From assembly GCA_016790225.1 (NCBI GenBank), contig JAEUOZ010000067.1, positions 1 through 7,991 of the forward strand: a DNA stretch of 7,991 nt, given 5' to 3'. This DNA comes from Rubrivivax sp. GTDB taxonomy: Bacteria > Pseudomonadota > Gammaproteobacteria > Burkholderiales > Burkholderiaceae. Every line of letters begins with the position of its first letter. The stretch's first letter is position 1. Positions 1-6,100 of the stretch are shown here, piece by piece. The translations under genes were made by a program, and so were the position numbers. The notes beneath the pieces are model-generated. The model saw nothing but the letters and a program-made list of their open reading frames with translations. It had not been told where the DNA came from and did no database searches.

Positions 1-1
1 T

Positions 2-481
2 TCAGCGGCCGAACTGCTCCAGCGCCGTGCCGGCCACGCGGCAGATGCGCCATTCGGGCATCACTGTCGCGCCCATGCGTTCGTAGAAGCGGATGGCGTC
101 GACGTTCCAGTCGAGCACGCTCCATTCGAAGCGGCCGCAGCCGCGCTCGCGCGCCAGTTGGCCCAGGTGCAGCAGCAGCGCCCGGCCGATGCCCTGGCCA
201 CGGTGGGCCGGCTGCACGTACAGGTCTTCCAGGTAAAGACCGGGCTGGCCCAAGAAGGTGGAGAAGTTGGTGAAGTACAGCGCGAAGCCGACCACCCGTT
301 CGCCGCGTTCGGCCACCAGCGCTTCGGCCACCGGCCGCTCGCCGAACAGGTGCGGATGCAGTTTCTCCGGCGTCACCTGCACCAGGTGCGTCAGCTTCTC
401 GAAATCGGCCAGTTCACGCACCAGGCCGACAATGGCCGGCAGATCGCGCGGCTCGGCGGCGCGCAGGGCAGCGGGCGCCAT
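2..481 (-). CDS. GNAT family N-acetyltransferase (SSAT/thialysine acetyltransferase-like)
   Basis: A complete 159-residue protein with a single GNAT fold, which transfers an acetyl group from acetyl-CoA to an amine. The acetyl-CoA binding motif A is visible as R94-G-Q-G-I-G99 after the strand LYLEDLYVQP (82-91). The C-terminal part has the LDWNxxAIxFYExxGA block (123-138), in which Tyr133 sits where GNAT enzymes of the spermidine/spermine N1-acetyltransferase (SSAT) type keep their general acid. The segment ALYFTNFSTFLG (67-78) also resembles SSAT-like proteins. Length is normal for the group and no signal peptide is present, so it is cytoplasmic. The ATG at 481 is the natural start; it lies 11 bases after the cytochrome stop, with a GGG-containing stretch just upstream but no well-spaced Shine-Dalgarno site. 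It is probably co-transcribed with the cytochrome gene. The substrate (polyamine, thialysine or another small amine) cannot be decided from sequence. Confidence 0.9.
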   Translation of the reverse strand: MAPAALRAAEPRDLPAIVGLVRELADFEKLTHLVQVTPEKLHPHLFGERPVAEALVAERGERVVGFALYFTNFSTFLGQPGLYLEDLYVQPAHRGQGIGRALLLHLGQLARERGCGRFEWSVLDWNVDAIRFYERMGATVMPEWRICRVAGTALEQFGR

Positions 482-492
482 GCCCTGGCGCG

Positions 493-1140
493 TCAGCGGA
501 AGCGCGACTGCGCCACGGTGCGCATGTCCGACGGCAGCGAACCCAGGTAGTTGGCCAGCATCTTCAGCTCCTTGTTGCTGAACTGCTTGACCTGCGCGGA
601 CATGATGGCGTTGCCTCGCCCGACCTGGTTGCTGCCTTCGATCTTGTAGGACTTGAGCGCGCTGTACAGGTAGTCGGGGTACTGGCCGGCGATCTTCGGG
701 TACGAGCCGTCGATGGGCTTGTTGAAGTCGGCACCATGGCAGGAGGCACAGGCGCCCTTGGTCAGCAGCGCGGCCACCTCCGGCGGCGGCGTCGCGGCAC
801 CCGCCGATCCGGCAGGGCCGCCATCGGCCGCGTAATAGGCAGCCAGATCGGCGATGTCCTGCTCGGACAGCGAACTGGCAATGGCACGCATCGTGCCGTG
901 CTTGCGCTCGCCGCGCTTGTACGCGTTCAGCGCACCGATGATGTACTTGTCGTTCTGGCCCGAGATCATCGGCACCCGATGCACTTCGGGAAAGCTGGAC
1001 TGGTAGCCCGGTATGCCATGGCAGCCGATGCAGCTGGCGTTGATCTTGGCGCCCCGGGCGGCATCGCCCTTGATGTCTTGTGCCTGGGCAGCAACAGTGA
1101 GGCCGGACAAGGCAATCAGGAGCGTGAGCGCTGTCTTCAT
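493..1140 (-). CDS. Diheme cytochrome c (cytochrome c4-type), periplasmic
   Basis: A 215-residue c-type cytochrome with two similar heme domains, the arrangement of cytochrome c4. Residues 1-20 form a Sec signal peptide (K2, hydrophobic core 4-18, AQA just before Q21). The heme attachment sites are C37-I-G-C-H41 and C131-A-S-C-H135. Each domain has a candidate distal methionine ligand, M84 (in GTMRAIASSLS) and M180 (in NAIMSAQVKQF), followed by the usual helix ending in LAAYY or LANYL. A Gly/Ala/Pro linker (107-120) joins the domains. Family members carry electrons in the periplasm, often to cbb3-type or other terminal oxidases; the partner here is unknown. The ATG at 1140 is preferred over an in-frame TTG at 1164 because it starts directly before the signal peptide. 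The gene is transcribed away from the moxR operon, and a perfect FNR-type box is centred about 72 bases upstream of the start codon, which fits oxygen-dependent control. Confidence 0.93.
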   Translation of the reverse strand: MKTALTLLIALSGLTVAAQAQDIKGDAARGAKINASCIGCHGIPGYQSSFPEVHRVPMISGQNDKYIIGALNAYKRGERKHGTMRAIASSLSEQDIADLAAYYAADGGPAGSAGAATPPPEVAALLTKGACASCHGADFNKPIDGSYPKIAGQYPDYLYSALKSYKIEGSNQVGRGNAIMSAQVKQFSNKELKMLANYLGSLPSDMRTVAQSRFR

Positions 1141-1205
1141 CGGATGGCAGCCCGCGAAGGGCAAGGGGTTGCTGGAAACAGGCGTGCCCTCGGCCGCGCC
1201 CTGCT

Positions 1206-1219
1206 TTGATCGGCATCAA
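1206..1219. promoter_or_regulatory. FNR/ANR/DNR-type binding site (perfect palindrome)
   Basis: The sequence reads TTGAT-CGGC-ATCAA, a perfect match to the TTGAT-N4-ATCAA consensus bound by CRP/FNR-family regulators such as FNR, ANR and DNR. It is an exact 5-bp inverted repeat lying in the only intergenic region of the window, between the divergent cytochrome and moxR genes. For a classical activator position (-41.5), the cytochrome transcript would start near 1171, giving a leader of about 31 bases. No good -10 hexamer is visible at the matching place, however, so activation versus repression stays open. The regulator is not encoded in this window. Confidence 0.7.
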
Positions 1220-1224
1220 TTATA
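1219..1224 (-). promoter_or_regulatory. Candidate -10 element for the cytochrome gene
   Basis: Read on the minus strand this is TATAAT, an exact sigma-70 -10 consensus in an otherwise very GC-rich region. The best -35 partner at 16-bp spacing (GGGCCA, 1241-1246) matches only 3 of 6 bases. Transcription would begin near 1212, inside the FNR-type box, so a bound regulator would block this promoter. A second, weaker minus-strand hexamer (TATAAG, 1234-1239) lies 15 bases upstream. Confidence 0.35.
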
Positions 1225-1235
1225 CGGCCCGCCCT

Positions 1236-1241
1236 TATACT
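1236..1241 (+). promoter_or_regulatory. Candidate -10 element for the moxR operon
   Basis: TATACT matches the -10 consensus at 5 of 6 bases and lies 87 bases upstream of the moxR start codon. No recognisable -35 hexamer is present at 16-18 bp spacing. The FNR-type box ends 16 bases upstream, which puts its centre near -36 of the predicted start, slightly closer than the usual activating position. The leader transcript would be about 80 bases. Confidence 0.3.
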
Positions 1242-1265
1242 GGCCCGACACCCCGTCCCTGTCCG

Positions 1266-1288
1266 GCACCGGCTCATCGGCCCGGTGC
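1266..1288 (+). other. Possible hairpin in the moxR leader
   Basis: GCACCGG (1266-1272) and CCGGTGC (1282-1288) are exact inverted repeats around a 9-base loop. The 7-bp, mostly G/C stem would form in the moxR leader transcript about 40 bases before the start codon. It has no U-run, so it is not a standard terminator. In such GC-rich DNA short hairpins also arise by chance. Confidence 0.25.
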
Positions 1289-1328
1289 GCGGCCCGGCCG
1301 ACGGCCCTTCTGGCCAGCCCGGATCATC

Positions 1329-2183
1329 ATGCAAGCAACGACCAAGTTCACCGGCACCGACAACTACATTGCCACCCAGGACCTGATGCTCGCGGTGAAC
1401 GCCGCCGTCACACTGAAGCGGCCGCTGCTCGTCAAGGGCGAGCCGGGCACCGGCAAGACCATGCTGGCCGAGGAGGCCGCCACCGCGATGGGCATGCCGC
1501 TGATGCAGTGGCACATCAAGAGCACCACCAAAGCGCAACAGGGCCTGTACGAATACGACGCGGTGAGTCGCCTGCGCGACAGCCAGCTGGGCGACGAGAA
1601 GGTCAAGGACATCCACAACTACATCGTCAAGGGCGTGCTGTGGCAGGCCTTCACCGCCGACCAGCCGGTGGCACTGCTGATCGACGAGATCGACAAGGCC
1701 GACATCGAGTTCCCGAACGACCTGCTGCGCGAAATCGACCGCATGGAGTTCTACGTCTACGAGACGCGCGAGCTGATCCGCGCCAAGCACCGGCCGGTGG
1801 TGTTCATCACCAGCAACAACGAGAAGGAGCTGCCCGACGCCTTTCTGCGCCGCTGCTTTTTCCACTACATCAAGTTCCCCGATGCCGACACGATGAAGGC
1901 CATCGTCGACGTGCACTTCCCGGGGCTGAAGAAAGAGCTGCTGGGCGCCGCGCTGAAGACCTTCTACGACGTGCGCAACCTGCCCGGCCTGAAGAAGAAG
2001 CCCAGCACCTCCGAGCTGCTGGACTGGCTGAAGCTGCTGGTGGCCGAGGACATCCCGCTGGAGGTGCTGCAGAGCAAGGACGAGAAGGTCAGCGTGCCGC
2101 CGCTGGTCGGGGCCCTGCTGAAGAACGAGCAGGACGTGACCTTGTTCGAGAAGCTGGTCTTCATGCAGCGGCACAACCGCTGA
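1329..2183 (+). CDS. MoxR-type AAA+ ATPase (CoxD-like)
   Basis: A 284-residue AAA+ ATPase of the MoxR group. Such proteins use ATP to remodel or insert cofactors into protein complexes, usually together with a VWA-domain partner. Walker A is G37-E-P-G-T-G-K-T44, Walker B is A115-L-L-I-D-E120, sensor 1 is I160-T-S-N-N164, and the arginine-finger region is D170-A-F-L-R-R-C176. The C-terminal part (about 195-284) is the small helical lid. No signal peptide or membrane segment is present, so it is cytoplasmic. The ATG at 1329 is chosen because translation upstream of it (an in-frame TTG at 1206) gives low-complexity Pro/Arg sequence and would start inside the regulatory palindrome; a modest GGA lies 5 bases before the ATG. 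It heads a plus-strand run whose fourth gene (4918-6090) is the expected CoxE-like VWA partner. In Oligotropha, CoxD and CoxE mature CO dehydrogenase; no such enzyme is seen here, so the client is unknown. Confidence 0.93.
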   Translation: MQATTKFTGTDNYIATQDLMLAVNAAVTLKRPLLVKGEPGTGKTMLAEEAATAMGMPLMQWHIKSTTKAQQGLYEYDAVSRLRDSQLGDEKVKDIHNYIVKGVLWQAFTADQPVALLIDEIDKADIEFPNDLLREIDRMEFYVYETRELIRAKHRPVVFITSNNEKELPDAFLRRCFFHYIKFPDADTMKAIVDVHFPGLKKELLGAALKTFYDVRNLPGLKKKPSTSELLDWLKLLVAEDIPLEVLQSKDEKVSVPPLVGALLKNEQDVTLFEKLVFMQRHNR

Positions 2184-2200
2184 ACCGGCGCTTAAGCCCT

Positions 2201-2205
2201 GGGAA
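2201..2205 (+). promoter_or_regulatory. Ribosome binding site that supports the GTG start at 2213
   Basis: GGGAA lies 7 bases before the GTG at 2213 and is the only good Shine-Dalgarno-like stretch after the moxR stop codon. No ATG in the same frame occurs before the conserved GNAT sequence, so this site decides the start of the acetyltransferase. Confidence 0.6.
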
Positions 2206-2212
2206 ACACGGC

Positions 2213-2809
2213 GTGGCGAACTGGGTCGAGCCCGTCACCCTGGCGCGGGCGCCGGTGCGCCTGGAGCCGCTGGGCCCGCAGCATGCTGCCGGGCTGGCCA
2301 CCGCGGCGGCGGATGGCGAACTCTGGCGCCTGTGGTTTACCTCGGTCCCCGATCCGGGCGACGAGCTGCGCTACATCGAGACAGCGCTGGCCATGCGCCA
2401 GGCGGGCAACCGCATGCCCTTTGCCGTGATCGAGCAAGCCACGCAGACGGTGATCGGCAGCACCAGCTACCACGACATCGTGCCGGAGATCCGCCGGCTC
2501 GAGATCGGCTACACCTGGTACGCCAGCCGCTTCCAGCGCAGCGCCGTCAACACCACCTGCAAGCTGCTGCTGATGCAGCACGCCTTCGATGGGCTGGGCG
2601 CGCAGCTGGTGGGCTGGCGCACCGATGGCGAGAACCACCGCAGCCAGGCGGCGATCGAACGCCTGGGCGCACACAAGGATGGTGTCCTGCGTCACCACGC
2701 GCTGCGCCGCGATGGCACGGTGCGCGACACCGTGATGTACAGCCTGCTGCCCGCCGAATGGCCGGCCGTGCGGGAGCGCCTGGAACAGCGCCTCGCCGCA
2801 GCCACCTGA
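2213..2809 (+). CDS. GNAT family N-acetyltransferase (RimJ/RimL-like)
   Basis: A 198-residue cytoplasmic protein of the RimJ/RimL-like branch of GNAT enzymes, which acetylate protein N-termini or small amines such as antibiotics and amino acids. The N-terminal part (8-20, VTLARAPVRLEPL) is the typical first strand. The central block G99-Y-T-W-Y-A-S-R-F-Q-R-S-A-V-N113 is followed by the helix TTCKLLLMQHAF (114-125), the usual acetyl-CoA binding region. The conserved late block GWRTDGENHRSQAAIERLGA follows at about 135-155. Most relatives have a glycine where this protein has Ala111, a mild deviation in the pyrophosphate loop. The start is a GTG with a good ribosome binding site; no ATG is available. 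The gene lies 29 bases after moxR and 25 bases before the S9 peptidase, so all are probably one operon. It is not closely related to the GNAT at 2-481. The substrate cannot be inferred. Confidence 0.87.
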   Translation: MANWVEPVTLARAPVRLEPLGPQHAAGLATAAADGELWRLWFTSVPDPGDELRYIETALAMRQAGNRMPFAVIEQATQTVIGSTSYHDIVPEIRRLEIGYTWYASRFQRSAVNTTCKLLLMQHAFDGLGAQLVGWRTDGENHRSQAAIERLGAHKDGVLRHHALRRDGTVRDTVMYSLLPAEWPAVRERLEQRLAAAT

Positions 2810-2834
2810 ACCGCCCGAGAGCGAGGTGCCCACC

Positions 2835-4889
2835 ATGGCAGACAAGGCATTCCGTTTCGATGTCGAGACCCTCTGGCGCCTGCAGCGCCTGGGCGCCCCC
2901 AGCCTGTCGCCGGACGGTGCCCAGGCGGTGGCCAGCGTCACGCGCTACGACATGGACGAAAACAAGGGCCGCAGCAGCCTGTGGCTGATGTCCACGCTGG
3001 GCGGCCGCCCGCGCGAACTCACCACCTGCGGCGACAAGGACGGCCAGCCCCGCTGGAGCCCGCGCGGCGACTGGGTGGCCTTTGTCGCCCGCCGCGAGCA
3101 GCAGGGCAGCAAGGACGAGGAGGCGCAGCTCTACCTGATCGCGCCCGATGGCGGCGAGGCGCGGCGCGCCGCGACACTGGCCACCGGCGTGGAGGCCTTT
3201 CGCTGGCTGCCCGACGGCAAGCGGCTGATCTGCGTCTCCTGGGTGTGGCCGGATCTCAAGGGCGCCAAGGCGCAGGCCAAGGCCCTGGCGGCCTTCAAGC
3301 AGCGCAAGGAAACCGGCTATGCCACCGCGCAGACGCAGTACCGCTACTGGGATCACCAGATTCCCGCGGGCCGCGAGCCGCAGCTCCACCTGGTGACGCT
3401 GGATGCGCAGGGCGGCCCGGGCAAGGTGCTGAATCTGTTCGAGGGGCTGCCCTACGCGCTGACGCGCACCGAGCCTGACGCCAACTGCTTCGATGTCTCG
3501 CCGGACGGCCGCCGGCTGGTCTTTGCCTTCGATCCCCAGGACGAAAAGCGCATCGAGAACCGCCATGCACTGGCCGAGATGGAGATCGCCACGCGGCGCG
3601 TGACGGTCATCGTGAAGGACGAAGCCTGGCATTGCACCGCCCCGCGCTACAGCCCCGATGGACAGCGCATCGCGTTTGTCGCTTCGCACAGCGGCCGCAA
3701 GCACACGGCACCCGATCAGCTGGCCGTGTGGGAACGCGAAGAGCGCAGCTGGGATGTGGCCAGCGCGCAGTGGGATCACGAGGTCGAGGCGCCGCTGCTC
3801 TGGGAAGACGACGGCCAGTCGCTGCTGCTGATGGCCGAGCAGACCGGCCGCAAGCACCTGTGGCGCTTCGATCTGCCGGACCGGCGAGCCGAGAAGGTGG
3901 TGAGCGGCGGCACGCTGATGGGCTTCGACAAGCGGGCCGGGCTGCTGGTCACGCTGGCCGACGCCATCGATCACCCGCCGCGCCTGCACGCCCACGCGCC
4001 GGGCGCGGCAGCGCAGCGCATCGAGCGTTTCAACGACGCGGAACTCAAACGTTGGACACCGGCCCGCACCGAGGAACACTGGATCGAAGGCGCGGGCGGC
4101 GACGCGGTGCAGCTGTGGCTGAGCTATCCGCCCGGCTTCGATCCGCGCAAGACATACGCGGTGCTGCACCTGATCCACGGCGGGCCGCACACCGCCTTCG
4201 GCGATGCCTTCCACTTCCGCTGGAACGTGCAGGCCTTCGCCGCCGCGGGCTATGTGGTGGCCTGCGTGAACTACCACGGGTCCAGCAGCTTCGGCTATGC
4301 CTTCAAGGACAGCATCACGCACCGCTGGGGCGAGCTGGAGCTGCAGGATGTCGAACGCGCCACGGACTGGATCCTGCAGCAGCGCTGGGCGGATCCGCGC
4401 CGCGTCTTCGCCACCGGCGGCAGCTACGGCGGCTACATGGTGGCCTGGATGAACGGCCATGTGCCGGCCGGGCGCTACGCGGCCTATGTGTGCCACGCCG
4501 GCTGTTTCGACTGGACCGCGATGTTTGCCGACGACGCCTTCTCCTGGCATGCCAAGGAACTGGGCGCCTGGTACTGGGACGACATGGCCCAGGTGCACAG
4601 GCAGAGCCCGCACGCCTTTGCCGCCCACATGAGCACGCCCACGCTGGTGGTGCACGGCGCCCTGGACTACCGCGTGCCCGATGCCCAGGGACTGGCCTAC
4701 TACAACACGCTCAAGGCCCGTGGCGTGGATGCGCGGCTGCTGTGGTTCCCGGACGAGAACCACTGGATCCTGAAGCCGCGCAACAGCCGGCAGTGGTACG
4801 GCGAGTTTCTGGGCTGGCTGAAGCAGCACGATCCGTCGCACACACCGAAAGCCCGGCCGCGCGCCCCGCGACGAGCAGCGCGAGAATGA
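2835..4889 (+). CDS. S9 family serine peptidase (acylaminoacyl-peptidase/dipeptidyl-aminopeptidase type)
   Basis: A 684-residue prolyl-oligopeptidase-family enzyme that cleaves short peptides, probably in the cytoplasm since no signal peptide is present. Residues from about 15 to 400 form a beta-propeller with recurring SPDG-type blades (at S25, S75 as SPRG, S222 and S273). Residues from about 415 to 670 form the alpha/beta-hydrolase domain. It has the oxyanion-hole motif H448-G-G-P, followed by NYHGSSSFG, the nucleophile elbow GGS530YGGYM, Asp611 in ALDYRVPDAQ and His643 in ENHWILKPRN. The Ser-Asp-His order and spacing are normal, so it should be active. The ATG at 2835 is preceded by GCGAGG at 8-base spacing; an in-frame GTG at 2826 would overlap that site. 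The last 16 residues are an unusual Arg/Pro/Ala-rich tail. It sits between the MoxR and VWA genes, suggesting co-expression with that chaperone pair, though a direct functional link is unproven. Confidence 0.93.
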   Translation: MADKAFRFDVETLWRLQRLGAPSLSPDGAQAVASVTRYDMDENKGRSSLWLMSTLGGRPRELTTCGDKDGQPRWSPRGDWVAFVARREQQGSKDEEAQLYLIAPDGGEARRAATLATGVEAFRWLPDGKRLICVSWVWPDLKGAKAQAKALAAFKQRKETGYATAQTQYRYWDHQIPAGREPQLHLVTLDAQGGPGKVLNLFEGLPYALTRTEPDANCFDVSPDGRRLVFAFDPQDEKRIENRHALAEMEIATRRVTVIVKDEAWHCTAPRYSPDGQRIAFVASHSGRKHTAPDQLAVWEREERSWDVASAQWDHEVEAPLLWEDDGQSLLLMAEQTGRKHLWRFDLPDRRAEKVVSGGTLMGFDKRAGLLVTLADAIDHPPRLHAHAPGAAAQRIERFNDAELKRWTPARTEEHWIEGAGGDAVQLWLSYPPGFDPRKTYAVLHLIHGGPHTAFGDAFHFRWNVQAFAAAGYVVACVNYHGSSSFGYAFKDSITHRWGELELQDVERATDWILQQRWADPRRVFATGGSYGGYMVAWMNGHVPAGRYAAYVCHAGCFDWTAMFADDAFSWHAKELGAWYWDDMAQVHRQSPHAFAAHMSTPTLVVHGALDYRVPDAQGLAYYNTLKARGVDARLLWFPDENHWILKPRNSRQWYGEFLGWLKQHDPSHTPKARPRAPRRAARE

Positions 4890-4906
4890 GCCGCCACGGG
4901 CCGCGC

Positions 4907-4910
4907 GGAG
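4907..4910 (+). promoter_or_regulatory. Ribosome binding site of the VWA gene
   Basis: GGAG with a 7-base spacer before the ATG at 4918. It lies in the 28-base gap after the peptidase stop codon and fixes the start of the VWA protein at MLINFF, the expected N-terminus of the family. Confidence 0.6.
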
Positions 4911-4917
4911 CGCCATC

Positions 4918-6090
4918 ATGCTGATCAACTTCTTCTACACCCTGCGTGCCGCCAGGCTGCCGGTCTCGGTGAAGGAATACCTGACGCTGCTGGAGGCGCT
5001 GCAGGCCGGCGTCATCGGCCCCTCGGTGGAGGATTTCTACTTTCTTGCACGCACCTCGCTGGTCAAGGACGAGGCGCACTTCGACAAGTTCGACCGTGCC
5101 TTCTCGGCCTACTTCAAGGGCGTGGAGATGCTCACCGATTTCACGCAGGACGTGCCGCTGGAGTGGCTGCGCAAGACGCTGGAACTGGAGCTGAGCCCCG
5201 AACAGAAGGCGGCCATCGAGAAGATGGGCTGGGACGAGCTGATGGAGACGCTGAAGAAGCGCTTCGAGGAACAGAAGGAACGCCACGAGGGCGGCAGCCG
5301 GATGATCGGCACCGGCGGCACCAGCCCCTTCGGCGCCTACGGCTACAACCCGCAGGGCATCCGCATCGGGCAGGACAAGGGCCGCAACAAGAGCGCCGTC
5401 AAGGTGTGGGATCAGCGCGCCTACAAGGACTACGACGACACCAAGGAACTGGGCACGCGCAACATCAAGGTGGCGCTGCGGCGGCTGCGCCGATTTGCAC
5501 GTGAAGGCTCCGATCTGGAGCTGGATCTGGACGACACCATCCACAGCACGGCGGCCAACGCCGGCATGCTGGACATCAAGATGATCCCGGAGCGGCACAA
5601 CAAGGTGAAGGTGCTGCTGCTGATGGACGTCGGCGGCACGATGGACGAGCACATCCACCGCGTGGAAGAGCTGTTCAGCGCCACCAAGAGCGAGTTCAAG
5701 CACCTGGAGTTCTACTACTTCCACAACTGCGTCTACGACTTCATGTGGAAGAACAACCGCCGCCGCTTCAGCGAGAAGTTCTCGACCTGGGACGTGATCC
5801 GCAAGTACAACAAGGACTACAAGCTGGTCTTCGTCGGCGACGCGACGATGAGCCCCTACGAGATCCTGCAGCCCGGCGGCAGCGTCGAATACAACAACGA
5901 GGAGCCCGGCGCCGAATGGTTGCAGCGCCTGACGCACGCCTTCCCCAAGTACGCCTGGATCAACCCCGAGCCGCAGGGCGGGTGGGGCTACCGGCAGAGC
6001 ATCGCGATCGTGCAGCAACTGATGAACCAGCGCATGTTCCCGCTGACGCTGGCCGGGCTGGAAGGGGCGATGCGGCTGCTCAGCAAGTGA
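4918..6090 (+). CDS. CoxE-like VWA domain-containing protein (partner of the MoxR ATPase)
   Basis: A 390-residue cytoplasmic protein of the proteobacterial CoxE-like family. The N-terminal half (about 1-125) is helical and starts MLINFFYTLRAARLPVS, a family-typical opening. A Gly-rich linker (about 130-155, GTGGTSPFGAYGYNPQG) follows, then a basic stretch with RRLRRF near 188-193 and the acidic ELDLDDTI block. The VWA domain (about 230-390) opens with LLLMD237-V-G-G-T241-M-D243. The canonical MIDAS motif is DxSxS; here the first Ser position is Gly239 and the second is Thr241, so metal binding may be altered. A later acidic residue, Asp308 in VFVGDATMSPYE, could complete the site. Members act with MoxR ATPases, which supports pairing with the protein at 1329-2183, although two genes lie between them. 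The stop codon overlaps the Shine-Dalgarno site of the next gene, implying translational coupling. No client protein can be assigned. Confidence 0.9.
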   Translation: MLINFFYTLRAARLPVSVKEYLTLLEALQAGVIGPSVEDFYFLARTSLVKDEAHFDKFDRAFSAYFKGVEMLTDFTQDVPLEWLRKTLELELSPEQKAAIEKMGWDELMETLKKRFEEQKERHEGGSRMIGTGGTSPFGAYGYNPQGIRIGQDKGRNKSAVKVWDQRAYKDYDDTKELGTRNIKVALRRLRRFAREGSDLELDLDDTIHSTAANAGMLDIKMIPERHNKVKVLLLMDVGGTMDEHIHRVEELFSATKSEFKHLEFYYFHNCVYDFMWKNNRRRFSEKFSTWDVIRKYNKDYKLVFVGDATMSPYEILQPGGSVEYNNEEPGAEWLQRLTHAFPKYAWINPEPQGGWGYRQSIAIVQQLMNQRMFPLTLAGLEGAMRLLSK

Positions 6091-6093
6091 GGA
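6089..6093 (+). promoter_or_regulatory. Ribosome binding site that supports the TTG start at 6101
   Basis: GAGGA overlaps the VWA stop codon (TGA, 6088-6090) and lies 7 bases before the TTG at 6101. It is the strongest Shine-Dalgarno-like sequence in the region and matches a start that yields a complete lipoprotein signal peptide. The overlap suggests that translation of the tamA-like gene is coupled to that of the VWA gene. Confidence 0.6.
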
Positions 6094-6100
6094 CCGGCGC

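Noticed and set aside
1296..1306. GGCCG-A-CGGCC palindrome in the moxR leader
   Set aside because: One-base spacer cannot form a hairpin loop, and short GC palindromes are common at this base composition.
1206..1328. Extending the MoxR protein upstream to the TTG at 1206
   Set aside because: The added 41 residues are Pro/Arg/Gly-rich and unlike the family, and the start would sit inside the FNR-type palindrome. The ATG at 1329 gives the expected N-terminus.
1137..2174. 345-codon minus-strand open frame opposite moxR
   Set aside because: It overlaps the MoxR gene with intact Walker A, Walker B and sensor motifs; its own translation is Leu/Val/Gln-rich with no domain.
1013..2212. Reading the 2213-2809 acetyltransferase as the C-terminal half of a long protein starting at 1013
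   Set aside because: The upstream part is an out-of-frame reading of the cytochrome region and moxR; GNAT homology starts only after 2213, where a GTG with a good ribosome binding site is found.
2547..4928. 793-codon open frame on the minus strand antisense to the S9 peptidase
   Set aside because: It lies opposite a gene with a complete catalytic triad and strong family motifs, has low-complexity Ala/Arg/Gly/Val content and no recognisable domain. Long antisense frames are expected in GC-rich DNA with G/C at third positions.
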